Part shown: piece by piece, positions 1 through 9,608 of the stretch
Layout of the letters: the number at the start of each line of letters is the position of its first letter
Numbering within the stretch: position 1 is the first letter of the stretch
Assembly (NCBI RefSeq): GCF_001458595.1
Contig: NZ_LN890326.1
Location: 148,753-212,752 of the forward strand
Reading direction: 5' to 3'
Length of the DNA: 64,000 nucleotides
DNA from: Clostridium neonatale
GTDB lineage: Bacteria > Bacillota > Clostridia > Clostridiales > Clostridiaceae
Position numbers and translations under genes: made by a program
Notes under the pieces: model-generated
What the model was told of the DNA's origin: nothing
Database searches by the model: none
Seen by the model: only the letters and a program-made list of their open reading frames with translations

Positions 1-156
1 TACCCAATTAATAACTTTTACTATGTTATACAATTGTTTACACTTCTTACCTTTTTCTTTAATATCAGCTTAAACAGAATATATATATTTTTTATATTGT
101 ATACTATACTTCTTTTAAGTGTATTATGTAATTGATTATAATTTTATAACTATTCT

Positions 157-204
157 AAGTCAATAACTTTTGTCCTTGTTAATAAATTATTCATAGTCTA
201 TAAT
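157..204 (+). promoter_or_regulatory. Promoter and operator remnant of duplicated marR copy 1
   Basis: A -35 TTGTTA (176-181) and a -10 TATAAT (199-204) are separated by 17 bp. Just upstream is AAGTCAATAACTT (157-169). The same arrangement is found before the intact marR at 6987-7033, where the upstream element is a perfect AAGTTA-A-TAACTT palindrome. The promoter hexamers are unchanged in this copy, but the palindrome has one mismatch. That suggests the promoter may still fire although the gene behind it is broken. Confidence 0.6.
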
Positions 205-259
205 AATATTAATGAATTTTTAAAATTTAAAGTATGTTATAGGAGCCTTGATATATACT

Positions 260-747
260 ATGGATGAAATTGTATTAAAAACATTAGCAGATTCTTTATT
301 TGATTTTTTAATAATATCTAGAAATAATGTTACGAATGGTGATGAATTTCTAAAAACTTTCCTGCGCCACCAAAACAATTTCAAGAATATATAGAAAAGT
401 GCCCTATGCTGCCACCTTCACATATAAAAGTTATTATTTATCTTTATGAAATAAATTCAGCTCCAATGTCTCAAATTGCTTCTACTATAAATATTTCTAA
501 ATCAAATATGACACCAATTATAGATAAACTTATATCTTATGGACTTGTTAAAAGATATACTGATGAAAAAGATAGAAGAATTCTACGTATTGAACTAACT
601 GAATTAGCATTTAATATATTCAATCATTTTAAAAATTATGCGAAATCAGTCTTGTTAAATAAAGTATCAATTCTTCCTGATGATGATCTTGAAGAAGCAT
701 AATATTGCATTGAAAAATTAACTTCTATTTTCTTAAAGCTGTCTTAA
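260..747 (+). pseudogene. MarR-family regulator, degraded duplicate
   Basis: This is a broken copy of the intact marR at 7090-7575. Translation from ATG 260 gives MDEIVLKTLADSLFDFLII, which parallels the intact protein. A one-base loss in the T-run near 358-361 shifts the frame and leads to TAG at 392-394. The original frame resumes at 361 and carries a complete winged-helix region (ISKSNMTPIIDKLISYGLV, then DEKDRRILRIELTE). A second lesion turns the Gln codon of the intact copy (EAQYCIE) into TAA at 700-702. The last 15 codons can still be read to TAA 745-747. Internal re-initiation at ATG 406 could give a 98-residue wing-and-helix fragment without the N-terminal dimerisation helix, but I see no clear ribosome binding site for it. 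The homology includes upstream DNA, so the duplication covered promoter and gene. Confidence 0.85.
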
Positions 748-755
748 ATCCAAAA

Positions 756-791
756 AATAAATCTCAAACTCCACAGGGTTTGAGATTTATT
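756..791 (+). terminator. Hairpin terminator after the marR pseudogene
   Basis: Perfect 14-bp arms (756-769 and 778-791, core AATCTCAAAC/GTTTGAGATT) enclose an 8-nt loop. The tail is AT-rich rather than a clean T-run. A second hairpin follows at 802-829 with 11-bp arms TTTATGTAAAA/TTTTACATAAA. The remaining DNA to 1060 holds no gene that I can recognise. Confidence 0.55.
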
Positions 792-1060
792 ATAAAATTC
801 TTTTATGTAAAAAAAGCATTTTACATAAAGACTATACCGTTAATCAGAAGGAATAGAATTTGTTCATTGGTACGTAAAAAGAAAAAATCCATTACAAAAA
901 TCAATTTAAAACCTTGAAGAATATCTTTCAAAATCGAACTAAAAATCATTTATTTGAGTTAAATAAAATTGCATAAACTTATTTTTAAGTCTTTTAATTA
1001 AGATTGTTTAAGTGTATCTATTTATATAAAAACTGTAAGTTCAAAAAATCAGCATGAAAA

Positions 1061-1091
1061 AATAGCGCCCTAAATAATTTAGGATGCTATT
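1061..1091 (-). terminator. Terminator of the RND efflux operon
   Basis: Arms AATAGC..CCTAAAT and ATTTAGG..GCTATT pair with a 2x2 internal loop. Read on the minus strand, the stem is followed by a T-run (A-run at 1056-1062 on the plus strand). It lies just past the stop of the TolC-like gene. Confidence 0.7.
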
Positions 1092-1097
1092 ATGAAT

Positions 1098-2351
1098 TTA
1101 TTGATTATCTTTTTGTTGCTCAGAATCTGAACTGCTTACTGACCAAGGTTTTTCAAATGTTGTTTTTAATTGATAATATTGATTTAATGTCTGTCTCAAA
1201 CTAATATCTAACTGCCTATACCCTGTTACAGCTGTATTATAGTCATTAATAGTCATCAATCCCAATTGATATTGTAGCTTTGTATTCGCTAAGCTTTTAT
1301 TAGCTATCTCAATATTAGTTATTAATTGATCAATTCCATCTTCCATTGCTAGAATATTAGAGTAATTACTTCGTAACATATTCTTATATGTTTTCTCTTT
1401 TATGTTTACTCCAGCACTTGCAGATTCACTTCCCTTTTTAGCATCTAAATAACCCTTATATGCAGACAATACATTATCTCTAGCAGTATTATACTCTGTT
1501 GTATTAAAATCATTTCCTATAACATTTCCTTCAGAATCTGTTTTAGGAATATTATAAAATTTATCTTTATCTGGCATTTCTAAATCATCTAAATCATCAT
1601 CTTTCATATCGTCTACAGCATCTTCTAGAAGATCAGCTAATTCTCTATCATACTTAGTAATAATGCTTATTTTATCATCAATATAACTTTCAAGATCACC
1701 ATCTAGTTTCAATTTTTCATAATTTAATCTATCATCAAATGTATAGTTATTTACATTTATTCCTGTAGCTAATTTTAATTTTTCTTTTAAATCATTAAGT
1801 GAGTTTATTTTAGCCTGTAAAGTATCTTTTTCAGTCTTAAGAGAAGCTTCTTGCTTGGACATAGAAACAGAATCAATTAAACCTTTATTGTATTTTAATT
1901 TCATATTATTTGTTTTTGTTCCTTCATTATTAACAATCTCTCTTTGATATTCAACCTGCTTTTCAGCTAATACTATACTGTTATAAAGATTAGTTATTTC
2001 GTATTCTACTCCATCTTTTCTGAATTCTTTTGACTGCTTAGTAGAATTTATGTTTACATCATTTTGATCTTCTCCATTTTCATTATCAGCTTCATCATAA
2101 TAATCTTGAAGATCCTTATAATAATTTGATTTACTTGATAGTATTTTCATTTGATCATCATTATTTAAACCTGCTTCTATTGCCTTCTCTAAAGTGAGGA
2201 TTTTCAAACTATTTTCTGCTGCCCCTGATATTATATTTATATTACTATCTCTTATAGTTTCAGTTGCCAGTGCAGGAGATACATTTCCTACTATTACACT
2301 TAAACCAATTCCAATAGCTATCAACTTATTAATGTTTTTCTTCACGTTCAC
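1098..2351 (-). CDS. TolC-family (outer membrane efflux-like) exported protein
   Basis: The 417-residue protein has a Sec signal peptide (KKNINKLIAIGIGLSVIVG, then PALATE) and a long, mostly alpha-helical body rich in Asn, Asp, Lys and Leu. The repeated helical hairpins with conserved spacing (AEKQVEYQREIVN; NTKLQYQLGLMTINDYNTA) are typical of the TolC/OEP fold. It is the last gene of the adaptor-RND-TolC operon. TolC proteins normally form outer membrane tunnels, and this genome appears to be a monoderm, so here it more likely acts as a secreted coiled-coil or wall-spanning partner of the pump. That role is inferred. A low-complexity Asp-rich stretch (DDMKDDDLDDLEMPDKDK) in the middle is unusual for the family. 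Confidence 0.75.
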   Translation of the reverse strand: MNVKKNINKLIAIGIGLSVIVGNVSPALATETIRDSNINIISGAAENSLKILTLEKAIEAGLNNDDQMKILSSKSNYYKDLQDYYDEADNENGEDQNDVNINSTKQSKEFRKDGVEYEITNLYNSIVLAEKQVEYQREIVNNEGTKTNNMKLKYNKGLIDSVSMSKQEASLKTEKDTLQAKINSLNDLKEKLKLATGINVNNYTFDDRLNYEKLKLDGDLESYIDDKISIITKYDRELADLLEDAVDDMKDDDLDDLEMPDKDKFYNIPKTDSEGNVIGNDFNTTEYNTARDNVLSAYKGYLDAKKGSESASAGVNIKEKTYKNMLRSNYSNILAMEDGIDQLITNIEIANKSLANTKLQYQLGLMTINDYNTAVTGYRQLDISLRQTLNQYYQLKTTFEKPWSVSSSDSEQQKDNQ

Positions 2352-2422
2352 ACCTCCAAATGTACTATTTATACAATTAGTAATGAAGACTATACAAAGT
2401 GTACGCCCTCATTACTATAAAT

Positions 2423-5400
2423 TTATCTAGATTTTATTTTTTCTTTTCCACTTTTCAATATATTCTTAAAATTAAACTTCATCTTCTTATCATTCTTAGG
2501 TTCATCATCTGAATCCTTATTGAATATTTTTCTAAGTTTTTTCTTTACTGAAGTTTCTATATTATCAAAAATAATATATATTGTTGGTATAAGCACTAAG
2601 GTTACCAATGTTGATACGCTAAGTCCACCAATAACAACAACAGAAAGTGGCTGCATCATTTCTCCACCTTCGCCAAATGCAAAAGCTGAAGGTAGCATAC
2701 CTATTATAGAAGTTAATGCTGTCATTAAAACTGGTCTTAATCTTGTTGAAGATCCCTTTGCAACTATTTGTTCTAAACTTCCTCCAATATCTGATTTTCT
2801 TAGCTGCTCAATATAATCAATTAATACTATACCATTATTAACAACCATACCTATCAATAATATTGCCCCCAACATTCCTATTACATTTAATGAAATTCTA
2901 CTTACTACAAGTGCTAGTACAACTCCTATAAATGCAAATGGTATGCTGAACATTATAATAAATGGTCTACTAAATGATTCAAACTGAGCTACCATTACCA
3001 TATATACAAGAACTATAGAGATTAACATAGCAGATACAAGGCCTGACATAGCTTCATTCATTTGTTCTGCATCTCCACCAACATCTAATCCATAATCTTT
3101 AGGGAAATCTAATTGCTTTATTGCTTGCATTGCTAAATTGTTTGCTTTATTAGTATCCATTCCATCTGCTATACCACTAACAGCTATAGAGTAATCTCCA
3201 TCTGTTCTTGATATTGATTTAACACCTTTTGCGATTTGAATATCTGCAAAAGCGCTTAATGGTACTTCTTTTCCACCTGCTGATGTTACAGTTATTTTTC
3301 CTACATCCTCTATACTATTTATACTATCTTCTTTTAGCTTTAAGTTGATGTCCATACTATAACCATCAATTGTTACAGTGGTTGCATCAGTTCCAGTAAT
3401 TGCAGTACGTAATGTTGATCCAATACCCACAGTATTAACACCATACAATGCTGCTTTTCTTTTATCTATTTTAAATTGAACTTCTTCTTTACTATCACTA
3501 AGGGTAGTTTGTACATTTCTAAAATTTGGAATTGCTTTCAATTTTTCCTCAGCTTGATTTGATAACACTTCTAAAACATCTAAATCTGGTCCTTTTATGC
3601 TTATCGATACACTTCCACCGCTGCTACCACCCATACCACTTGAACCAACTGTTATTTCGCAGTCTGGAATAACTTTTAATTTTTCTGCAACTTCCTTTTC
3701 TATTTCAGAAGCACTTCTATCTCTTTCTGTTCTAGGTGTTAACATCATATATATCGAACCTGAACTTTTGTCTACTTCAGTTAACATTCTATCAAGTTCT
3801 GGAGTATTCATTATTTTTTCTTCTGCCATTGATACATAATACTCACTTGGCTTTAAATCCAAGCCATCTGGTAACTTCATGCTTATTTGAACCATACCTT
3901 GATCCCCCATAGACATAAAGTCCATTCCTATTAATCCTGAAAAACCTAAGACTATAGACCCTATAAATAACCCAAAGCTTGTCAACACTACTATTGTTTT
4001 TCTTTTTAATGACCAAGATATAAATCTTTCATAAAATGCACTTATTTTATCAAATAATGGTGTTGGCTTTTCTCTCATTTTAGCTGCATTTTTTCCACCA
4101 CTTAATTTAGCATAAATACTTGGTACAATAGTCATAGCTACTATTAAAGATAATGTTAAAGCAAAAATAAGTGTTTTAGCTAATGCACCAAACATTATTT
4201 TAGTAAATCCTTCAGTGAACATAATCGGTAAGAAAATTGCTATTTTAGTTAATGTTGATGCCATAATAGCATTTGATACTGTTTGTGTTCCTTTTACGGA
4301 TATTTCCTCTACATCAAGCATATTATCTGATCGCCTATGCTTAAATATATTATCAATAACAACTATAGCATCATCAACAACTATACCAACTGCAATTACT
4401 AGCGAACTTAATGTAACCATATTTAAAGTTTCACCAGTAAAGTATAGTAATGCAATAGAGCCAATTATTGATGTTGGTATTGCAACTGATATTACTAAAG
4501 ATGCTCTTAAACTCTTTAAGAACAAAAGTATAATACCAAATGCAATGACTGAGCTAAGAACTATGTTTAACATTACATCCTTTATAGATGCCCTAATATA
4601 TGATGATTCATCATATGCTACAGTGAGCTTGAATTGTTCATTTTCTTTATTTAATTGATCAACAGTTTTGTTTACTTTATTCATTACTTGAACAATATTT
4701 CCATCTTGTTGTTTCTTAATATCCATTCTTAAAGCAGGTTTTCCATTGTATCTTTGTATTGACTCTTTTTCTTTAGATCCATAATTAACGCTACATATTG
4801 TTCCTAAATTAACAGTCTCACCTTCATTTGTAGGTATTTGAATTAATCTTACATCTTCTAAAGATTCAATTTTATCAACCCCTCTTAAAACAAGAGAGTC
4901 CTCTCCTTGAGTAATAGAGCCATAAGGAGTAGTTTTATTTGAACTTGCTAAAATTCCCTTTATTGCATCCAAAGAAATTCCATAGTTTCTTAATACGGCT
5001 TGGTCTGCAACTACATTTATTTGAGTTTTATCTCCCCCTTGTATATCTGCTGCATTTACACCATCAACAGATTCTAACTTAGGTTCAACTATATCTTCTG
5101 CATATTGCATTATGTCATCTGAATTTCCTTCACCTTCTACTATAATAAAAGATATCGCTTCTGAATTCATATCAAATTTTTGAATAGTTGGTCTATTTAC
5201 ATCATCCGGTAATGAGCTTTGAACTGTATCTACTTTTGATCTTATATCATTAAGTAAATCATCAACCTTTGTTCCATATTCAAATTGTGCAACAACCATT
5301 GAATAGCCTTCTCCTGATTGGGAAGTTGTTGTTTTTACACCTTGAACTGATGAAAGAGCTTTTTCTATGGGCTTTGATACTTCTTTATCAATATCCTCTG

Positions 5401-5566
5401 GTCCTGCACCTTGCCATGTAGTTTGTACCATTACGACTGGGATATCAATATCAGGCATTATATTTGATGGCATTTTTAAATATCCTATTATTCCAAATAA
5501 AAGTACTATTACAAATACCATTATTATAGTAAGTGGACGTTTAACTGAGGTTCTTGTTATGCTCAT
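2423..5566 (-). CDS. RND-superfamily efflux transporter permease (AcrB/SwrC-like)
   Basis: The protein has 1047 residues, the normal size for an HAE-type RND pump. It begins with the cytoplasmic/TM1 signature (MSITRTSVKRPLTIIMVFV, then NIMPDIDIPVV). Two homologous halves each have six predicted membrane segments and large external loops. The proton-relay helix reads VVDDAIVVIDN in the first half, and GMVVNNGIVLIDYIEQLRKS is the matching segment of the second half. The C-terminal tail is basic and Lys-rich. The closest well-known Gram-positive relative is B. subtilis SwrC (YerP), which exports surfactin and confers drug resistance. The adaptor gene ends 3 bp upstream, so the two are co-transcribed, and the divergent MarR is the probable repressor. 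The substrate is unknown; hydrophobic drugs, bile salts or lipopeptides are possible. Confidence 0.93.
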   Translation of the reverse strand: MSITRTSVKRPLTIIMVFVIVLLFGIIGYLKMPSNIMPDIDIPVVMVQTTWQGAGPEDIDKEVSKPIEKALSSVQGVKTTTSQSGEGYSMVVAQFEYGTKVDDLLNDIRSKVDTVQSSLPDDVNRPTIQKFDMNSEAISFIIVEGEGNSDDIMQYAEDIVEPKLESVDGVNAADIQGGDKTQINVVADQAVLRNYGISLDAIKGILASSNKTTPYGSITQGEDSLVLRGVDKIESLEDVRLIQIPTNEGETVNLGTICSVNYGSKEKESIQRYNGKPALRMDIKKQQDGNIVQVMNKVNKTVDQLNKENEQFKLTVAYDESSYIRASIKDVMLNIVLSSVIAFGIILLFLKSLRASLVISVAIPTSIIGSIALLYFTGETLNMVTLSSLVIAVGIVVDDAIVVIDNIFKHRRSDNMLDVEEISVKGTQTVSNAIMASTLTKIAIFLPIMFTEGFTKIMFGALAKTLIFALTLSLIVAMTIVPSIYAKLSGGKNAAKMREKPTPLFDKISAFYERFISWSLKRKTIVVLTSFGLFIGSIVLGFSGLIGMDFMSMGDQGMVQISMKLPDGLDLKPSEYYVSMAEEKIMNTPELDRMLTEVDKSSGSIYMMLTPRTERDRSASEIEKEVAEKLKVIPDCEITVGSSGMGGSSGGSVSISIKGPDLDVLEVLSNQAEEKLKAIPNFRNVQTTLSDSKEEVQFKIDKRKAALYGVNTVGIGSTLRTAITGTDATTVTIDGYSMDINLKLKEDSINSIEDVGKITVTSAGGKEVPLSAFADIQIAKGVKSISRTDGDYSIAVSGIADGMDTNKANNLAMQAIKQLDFPKDYGLDVGGDAEQMNEAMSGLVSAMLISIVLVYMVMVAQFESFSRPFIIMFSIPFAFIGVVLALVVSRISLNVIGMLGAILLIGMVVNNGIVLIDYIEQLRKSDIGGSLEQIVAKGSSTRLRPVLMTALTSIIGMLPSAFAFGEGGEMMQPLSVVVIGGLSVSTLVTLVLIPTIYIIFDNIETSVKKKLRKIFNKDSDDEPKNDKKMKFNFKNILKSGKEKIKSR

Positions 5567-5569
5567 ATA

Positions 5570-6772
5570 TTAGTCCTCCTTTACTACTGTAAATAATTTA
5601 CTTCCATCTTTAATACGTGATAAACCTGAAATTACTATAGTATCTTTATTGTTTACACCACTTTTAATCTCTATTCTTTCTGCTGTTTCAATACCTGTTT
5701 GAACTTCGACTTTTTTAGCTTTATTATCTGCTGTTACTACATATACATATTTTTTATTATCCTCTTCAAATACAGCTTTTTTAAGTACACTAATTGTGTC
5801 ATTTTTATTTTCTGTAGTAACTTCAACATCTGCTGCCATTCCGCCTTTAATTTTACCTTCAGAATTATCAGCAATAACTTCCACTGTATATAATGATGTT
5901 GAATTATTAACTACAGATGGCACTGTTTTTATTGTTCCTTCTGCATCCTCACCATTAACAGTAACCTTTACTTTATCCCCAACTACAAATTTATCTATAT
6001 CATTTGATGTTATTTTCAAATCTATTTGGATTATTGATGGATTTGATATAGTAAATGCCGGAGAACCTTGTGCTATTAATTCGTTCTCTGTGCAATTTTT
6101 AGCAGTTACAATTCCATCAACTGGAGAAGTCAATGTAAGTTTTTCTAAATTTCTTGCTACCGAATCATAACTCGCCTTAGCTTGTCCAACTCCTTTTTGA
6201 CCTGCTTCTTCAACTTTAGGCAACAACTCATCGTAACTCTTTATTGCACTATCTAATGCTTGTTTTGCTTGATTATACCCTTGCTCAACTTGTTTATACG
6301 TATCTTCACTTATTGCATCTGAATTATATAATTGTGTTTGTATTTCATAATTTCTTTTAGCTTCATCATACGCTAATTGTGCATTCTTTAAGGCTGTTTC
6401 TAAACTAATTTTAGTTTGCTCTATATTACTGTCACTAGTAGCCTTCGCAGATTCAACAGCTGCACGTGCCGTATTAACTCCATCCTGTACATCATTTCCT
6501 TTTATTGTTAAAAGTACATCTCCTTTATGAATTTCTTGCCCAACTTCTACTTTTATTGATTCTACAGTTCCACCAATCTCTACCGATACATCTGTTTCAT
6601 CTTTAAGTTTTGTTGTTCCTGAAAATGAATTTGTATTTTTTATTTCACCTTTTTTAACAGCTTGTACAGATACTGCTATAGATTCTTCTTTTATTTCAAT
6701 TTCCTTGCTACCACAGCCTACCAGCGATAATGCCGTAAGCATTACCAAAACTAATGCTAAATGCTTTTTCAT
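5570..6772 (-). CDS. RND efflux adaptor lipoprotein (membrane fusion protein)
   Basis: The 400-residue protein starts with a lipoprotein signal (LALVLVMLTALSLVGC; lipobox Cys at about residue 20), so it should be anchored on the outer face of the membrane. Next come a half-lipoyl segment (VESIKVEVGQEIHKGDVLL), a coiled-coil hairpin from about residue 85 to 205, the second half-lipoyl segment (LTSPVDGIVTAKNC) and a beta-barrel/membrane-proximal region. This is the standard AcrA/MacA domain order. The start is supported by GGGGAGGAAA a few bases upstream. It is the first gene of the operon that also encodes the RND permease and the TolC-like protein. It probably links the pump to the extracytoplasmic partner. 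Confidence 0.9.
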   Translation of the reverse strand: MKKHLALVLVMLTALSLVGCGSKEIEIKEESIAVSVQAVKKGEIKNTNSFSGTTKLKDETDVSVEIGGTVESIKVEVGQEIHKGDVLLTIKGNDVQDGVNTARAAVESAKATSDSNIEQTKISLETALKNAQLAYDEAKRNYEIQTQLYNSDAISEDTYKQVEQGYNQAKQALDSAIKSYDELLPKVEEAGQKGVGQAKASYDSVARNLEKLTLTSPVDGIVTAKNCTENELIAQGSPAFTISNPSIIQIDLKITSNDIDKFVVGDKVKVTVNGEDAEGTIKTVPSVVNNSTSLYTVEVIADNSEGKIKGGMAADVEVTTENKNDTISVLKKAVFEEDNKKYVYVVTADNKAKKVEVQTGIETAERIEIKSGVNNKDTIVISGLSRIKDGSKLFTVVKED

Positions 6773-6986
6773 ATTTTCCTCCCCAATCTACTATATTCAA
6801 TGAATTCTAGTATAATATTATTGCTTTTAATACTATATCATATATCATAGCTTATACTCCTTATTTTTTTCTTAATATTAACTTAAATAGAACTTATGAT
6901 TTATTTTGTATTTATATTCCATATAATTCTCGTTTATATTACATATAAACCCAGTATATAGCTGATTATAATTTCATAACTATTCT

Positions 6987-7033
6987 AAGTTAATAACTTT
7001 TTTCTTGTTAATAAATTGTTCATAGTCTATAAT
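6987..7033 (+). promoter_or_regulatory. marR promoter with candidate MarR operator
   Basis: A -35 TTGTTA (7005-7010) and a -10 TATAAT (7028-7033) have a 17-bp spacer. The perfect 13-bp palindrome AAGTTA-A-TAACTT (6987-6999) abuts the -35. It also lies between marR and the divergent efflux operon, so one MarR dimer could control both directions. Conservation of the whole block in the duplicated copy (157-204) supports it. The operator assignment is inferred. Confidence 0.6.
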
Positions 7034-7089
7034 AAATACTAATGACTTTATAAAATTTACATTATATTATAGGAGTGTTGATATATATT

Positions 7090-7575
7090 ATGAATGAAAT
7101 ATTATTAAATAGACTGGCAGATTCTTTATTTGATTTCTTAATAATAGCTAGAAATAATATTATTAATGAAGATGAGTTTCTAAAAAATTTTCCTATTCCG
7201 CAAAAAAAGTTTGAAGAATATATGAAAAAGTGTCCTATGCCGCCTTCACATATAAAAGTAATTATTTATCTTGCTAGAGTTAATTCAGCACCCATATCTC
7301 AGATTGCTTCTACTTTAAACATTTCAAAGTCAAATATGACTCCAATTATAGATAAATTAATATCGTATGGACTTGTTAATAGATATACTGATGAAAAAGA
7401 TAGACGAATTTTACGTATCGAATTAACTGAATTGGCATTTAAGTTTTTTAATTCCTTTAAAGATTATGCTAAATCTGCATTGTTAGATAAGATAGCAATT
7501 CTTCCTGATGATGATCTTAAAGAAGCACAATATTGTATTGAAAAATTAACTTCTATTTTTTTAAAACTATCTTAA
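7090..7575 (+). CDS. MarR-family transcriptional regulator
   Basis: The 161-residue protein is of normal MarR length, with N- and C-terminal dimerisation helices around a winged helix-turn-helix: SQIASTLNISKSNMTPIIDK is the helix-turn-helix and DEKDRRILRIELTE is the wing. MarR proteins usually repress neighbouring drug exporters and release DNA when they bind small phenolic or lipophilic ligands. It is divergent from the adaptor-RND-TolC operon, its likely target. I chose ATG 7090 because its paralogue has an ATG in the same place. The AGGAG at 7071-7075 is 14 bases away, rather far, so TTG 7078 or GTG 7075 cannot be excluded. The downstream MacAB-like operon converges on it and may or may not be in its regulon. 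Confidence 0.85.
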   Translation: MNEILLNRLADSLFDFLIIARNNIINEDEFLKNFPIPQKKFEEYMKKCPMPPSHIKVIIYLARVNSAPISQIASTLNISKSNMTPIIDKLISYGLVNRYTDEKDRRILRIELTELAFKFFNSFKDYAKSALLDKIAILPDDDLKEAQYCIEKLTSIFLKLS

Positions 7576-7580
7576 ATACG

Positions 7581-7616
7581 AAAAGCAGATGACATCTAAT
7601 AATGCCATCTGCTTTT
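7581..7616. terminator. Bidirectional terminator between marR and the ABC exporter
   Basis: Arms AAAAGCAGATG (7581-7591) and CATCTGCTTTT (7606-7616) have T-rich ends on both strands. The hairpin lies between the convergent marR and macB-like genes. Confidence 0.8.
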
Positions 7617-7620
7617 TATT

Positions 7621-8868
7621 TTATTCATATCGCAATGCTTCAATAGGATCTAATTTTGCTGCTTTTTTAGCTGGATAATATCCAAAGAAAACCCCTATTC
7701 CCATAGAAAATACAAGACTTATAAATATTGTTGGTATTGAAACAGATACCGGTACTTTTAATACTAAACATGCAATTATTCCTGTTCCTACACCTAAAGT
7801 AATTCCTATAACACCACCTATTGCACATATAATAACTGCTTCTGTAATAAACTGCATTTTTATATGAGAACTCTTAGCCCCCAATGCTTTTCTTGTTCCA
7901 ATTTCTCTTGTTCTTTCTGTAACTGATACAAGCATAATGTTCATTACACCTATTCCACCAACTAAAAGTGAAATAGCAGCTATAACTGAAACCACTAATG
8001 AAACTATACTTAGCATTTTGGTAAATCCCTCTACTTGGCTCTCACCATTGTATACATCAGCTGTAAAATATTTATTTGTCTTATATTTATTTTCAAAATA
8101 TTTTTGTAATTCTTCAGTTAATTTATTCGAATCACTTCCTGGTTTAGGCTTTATTGTGAAATTATCATAATTCTTCTTATCAGCTGACTCCTTTACTGAT
8201 GTTACAGTGGTATAAACAGCTGTAGGCATATCATCTTCATTTCCCATTCCACCCTCAAACATTGATTTCTTATATTCATATATACCTACGATAGTATATG
8301 TAGTAGAATTTTCTCCTAAAGAATCCGTTACTTTAAACTCTTTTCCCAAAGGATTGGGTTCATTTTTAAATAACTTTTTCACTAATTTATCTGATACTAC
8401 TGCTGTTTTTTTATTTCCTTTTACATCTTTTTTAGATATAAATCTTCCTTTTAATATTTTAAAGTTTTCTACACTTTTATATCCTGCATTAACTCCTGTT
8501 ATATATACATTAGCTGTTGATCTCCCTGATGTTTTTGCTTCCCCACTTATTCCTCTTTCACTCACTTCAACGTCTAATATTTCACTGTTAAATCTTTCTT
8601 TAACACTATCTAAGTCTTCAAGTGAAAGTAAATCATTATCTTCTGCTTCTCTATCACTATCACCTTTTTGATACACATAACCATATATATTTCCCGCTCC
8701 CATATCGGACATTAAACTGGTAACTGATGCGCTAAGTGCACTTCCTATTGAAACAATAGAAATAACTGAAGATATTCCTATTATTATTCCAAGCATAGTA
8801 AGAAGCGATCTCATTTTATTTGATTTAAGACCAGCTATAGCTAGCATTATATTTTCTTTTATAAACAT
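7621..8868 (-). CDS. MacB-like ABC transporter permease (FtsX/MacB_PCD family)
   Basis: The 415-residue protein has the MacB/FtsX layout. An N-terminal membrane helix sits in the motif LKSNKMRSLLTMLGIIIGIS (about residues 14-33). A large extracytoplasmic MacB_PCD domain follows (about 45-285). Three C-terminal membrane helices carry the conserved VSVTERTREIGTRKALGAK coupling loop and end in DPIEALRYE. It lacks an ABC domain, which is encoded separately just upstream with a 10-bp overlap. In this family the transporter does not move substrate through the membrane; it drives extracytoplasmic conformational work on peptides, toxins or lipids through the adaptor. The partner genes for ATPase, adaptor and TolC-like protein lie in the same operon. 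Confidence 0.92.
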   Translation of the reverse strand: MFIKENIMLAIAGLKSNKMRSLLTMLGIIIGISSVISIVSIGSALSASVTSLMSDMGAGNIYGYVYQKGDSDREAEDNDLLSLEDLDSVKERFNSEILDVEVSERGISGEAKTSGRSTANVYITGVNAGYKSVENFKILKGRFISKKDVKGNKKTAVVSDKLVKKLFKNEPNPLGKEFKVTDSLGENSTTYTIVGIYEYKKSMFEGGMGNEDDMPTAVYTTVTSVKESADKKNYDNFTIKPKPGSDSNKLTEELQKYFENKYKTNKYFTADVYNGESQVEGFTKMLSIVSLVVSVIAAISLLVGGIGVMNIMLVSVTERTREIGTRKALGAKSSHIKMQFITEAVIICAIGGVIGITLGVGTGIIACLVLKVPVSVSIPTIFISLVFSMGIGVFFGYYPAKKAAKLDPIEALRYE

Positions 8869-9608
8869 GACTTTTCACCTTCTGGGAAACGCCTTATGAA
8901 ATTACTATTTTGTCTTTCATTTACTATCTTCCCATCCCTTACAGTTATAATTCTTTCAGTCTCATCTGCAAGTTCACTGTTATGAGTTATAAGCACTATA
9001 GTTTTACCTTCCATTTCATGTACCTTATGAAATAGATCCATAACTAATCTTCCTGTTTCAGAGTCCAATGCTCCTGTAGGTTCATCTGCAAGTATTATAC
9101 TAGGATCATTAGCTAAAGCTCTTGCAATTGCAACTCTTTGTTTTTGTCCTCCTGATAGTTCATTAGGTAAATGGGTCATTCTTTCCCCCATATCTACTAA
9201 TTCAAGTAGCTCCTTAGCTTTTTCAATTCTTTTCTTTTTATCTATTCCAGCATAAAGCATTGGTAATTCTACATTCTTTAACGCTGTACTTCTAGGTATT
9301 AAGTTAAATGTCTGAAATACAAAGCCAATTCTTTTATTCCTTATATCAGATAACTCATCATCACTTAGCTCATTTATATTAGAACCATCTAAGAAGTATT
9401 CTCCTGATGTTGGTCTGTCTAAAGCTCCAATTATATTCATTAGTGTACTTTTCCCCGACCCAGAAGCTCCAACAATAGATAAAAATTCACCATTCTTTAC
9501 ATCTATATCTATTCCTTTTAATATATCCAACTGGTTTTCAGTTCCAATGTAAAAGCTTTTTATTATATTTTTCATTTCAATTACATTATCACTCAACAAC
9601 TTCACCAC
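8859..9608 (-). CDS. MacB/LolD-type ABC transporter ATPase
   Basis: It encodes about 249 residues with all nucleotide-binding motifs: Walker A GASGSGKST (about 47-55), Q-loop VFQTFNLIPRST, signature LSGGQKQRVAIARAL, Walker B IILADEPTGALD and the switch His in LITHNSELA. This is the LolD/MacB-N branch that pairs with FtsX-like permeases. The gene overlaps the end of the adaptor gene and the start of the permease gene, so translation is probably coupled. The start is uncertain. The frame opens at GTG 9608 inside the adaptor gene, TTG codons follow, and the first in-frame ATG is the Met of EMKNIIKSF (9575). The protein core is unaffected. Confidence 0.93.
   Translation of the reverse strand: MVKLLSDNVIEMKNIIKSFYIGTENQLDILKGIDIDVKNGEFLSIVGASGSGKSTLMNIIGALDRPTSGEYFLDGSNINELSDDELSDIRNKRIGFVFQTFNLIPRSTALKNVELPMLYAGIDKKKRIEKAKELLELVDMGERMTHLPNELSGGQKQRVAIARALANDPSIILADEPTGALDSETGRLVMDLFHKVHEMEGKTIVLITHNSELADETERIITVRDGKIVNERQNSNFIRRFPEGEKSCL

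Noticed and set aside
1..156. A gene at the left edge
   Set aside because: No open frame or ribosome site; the DNA resembles the region upstream of the intact marR, so it is part of the duplicated segment.
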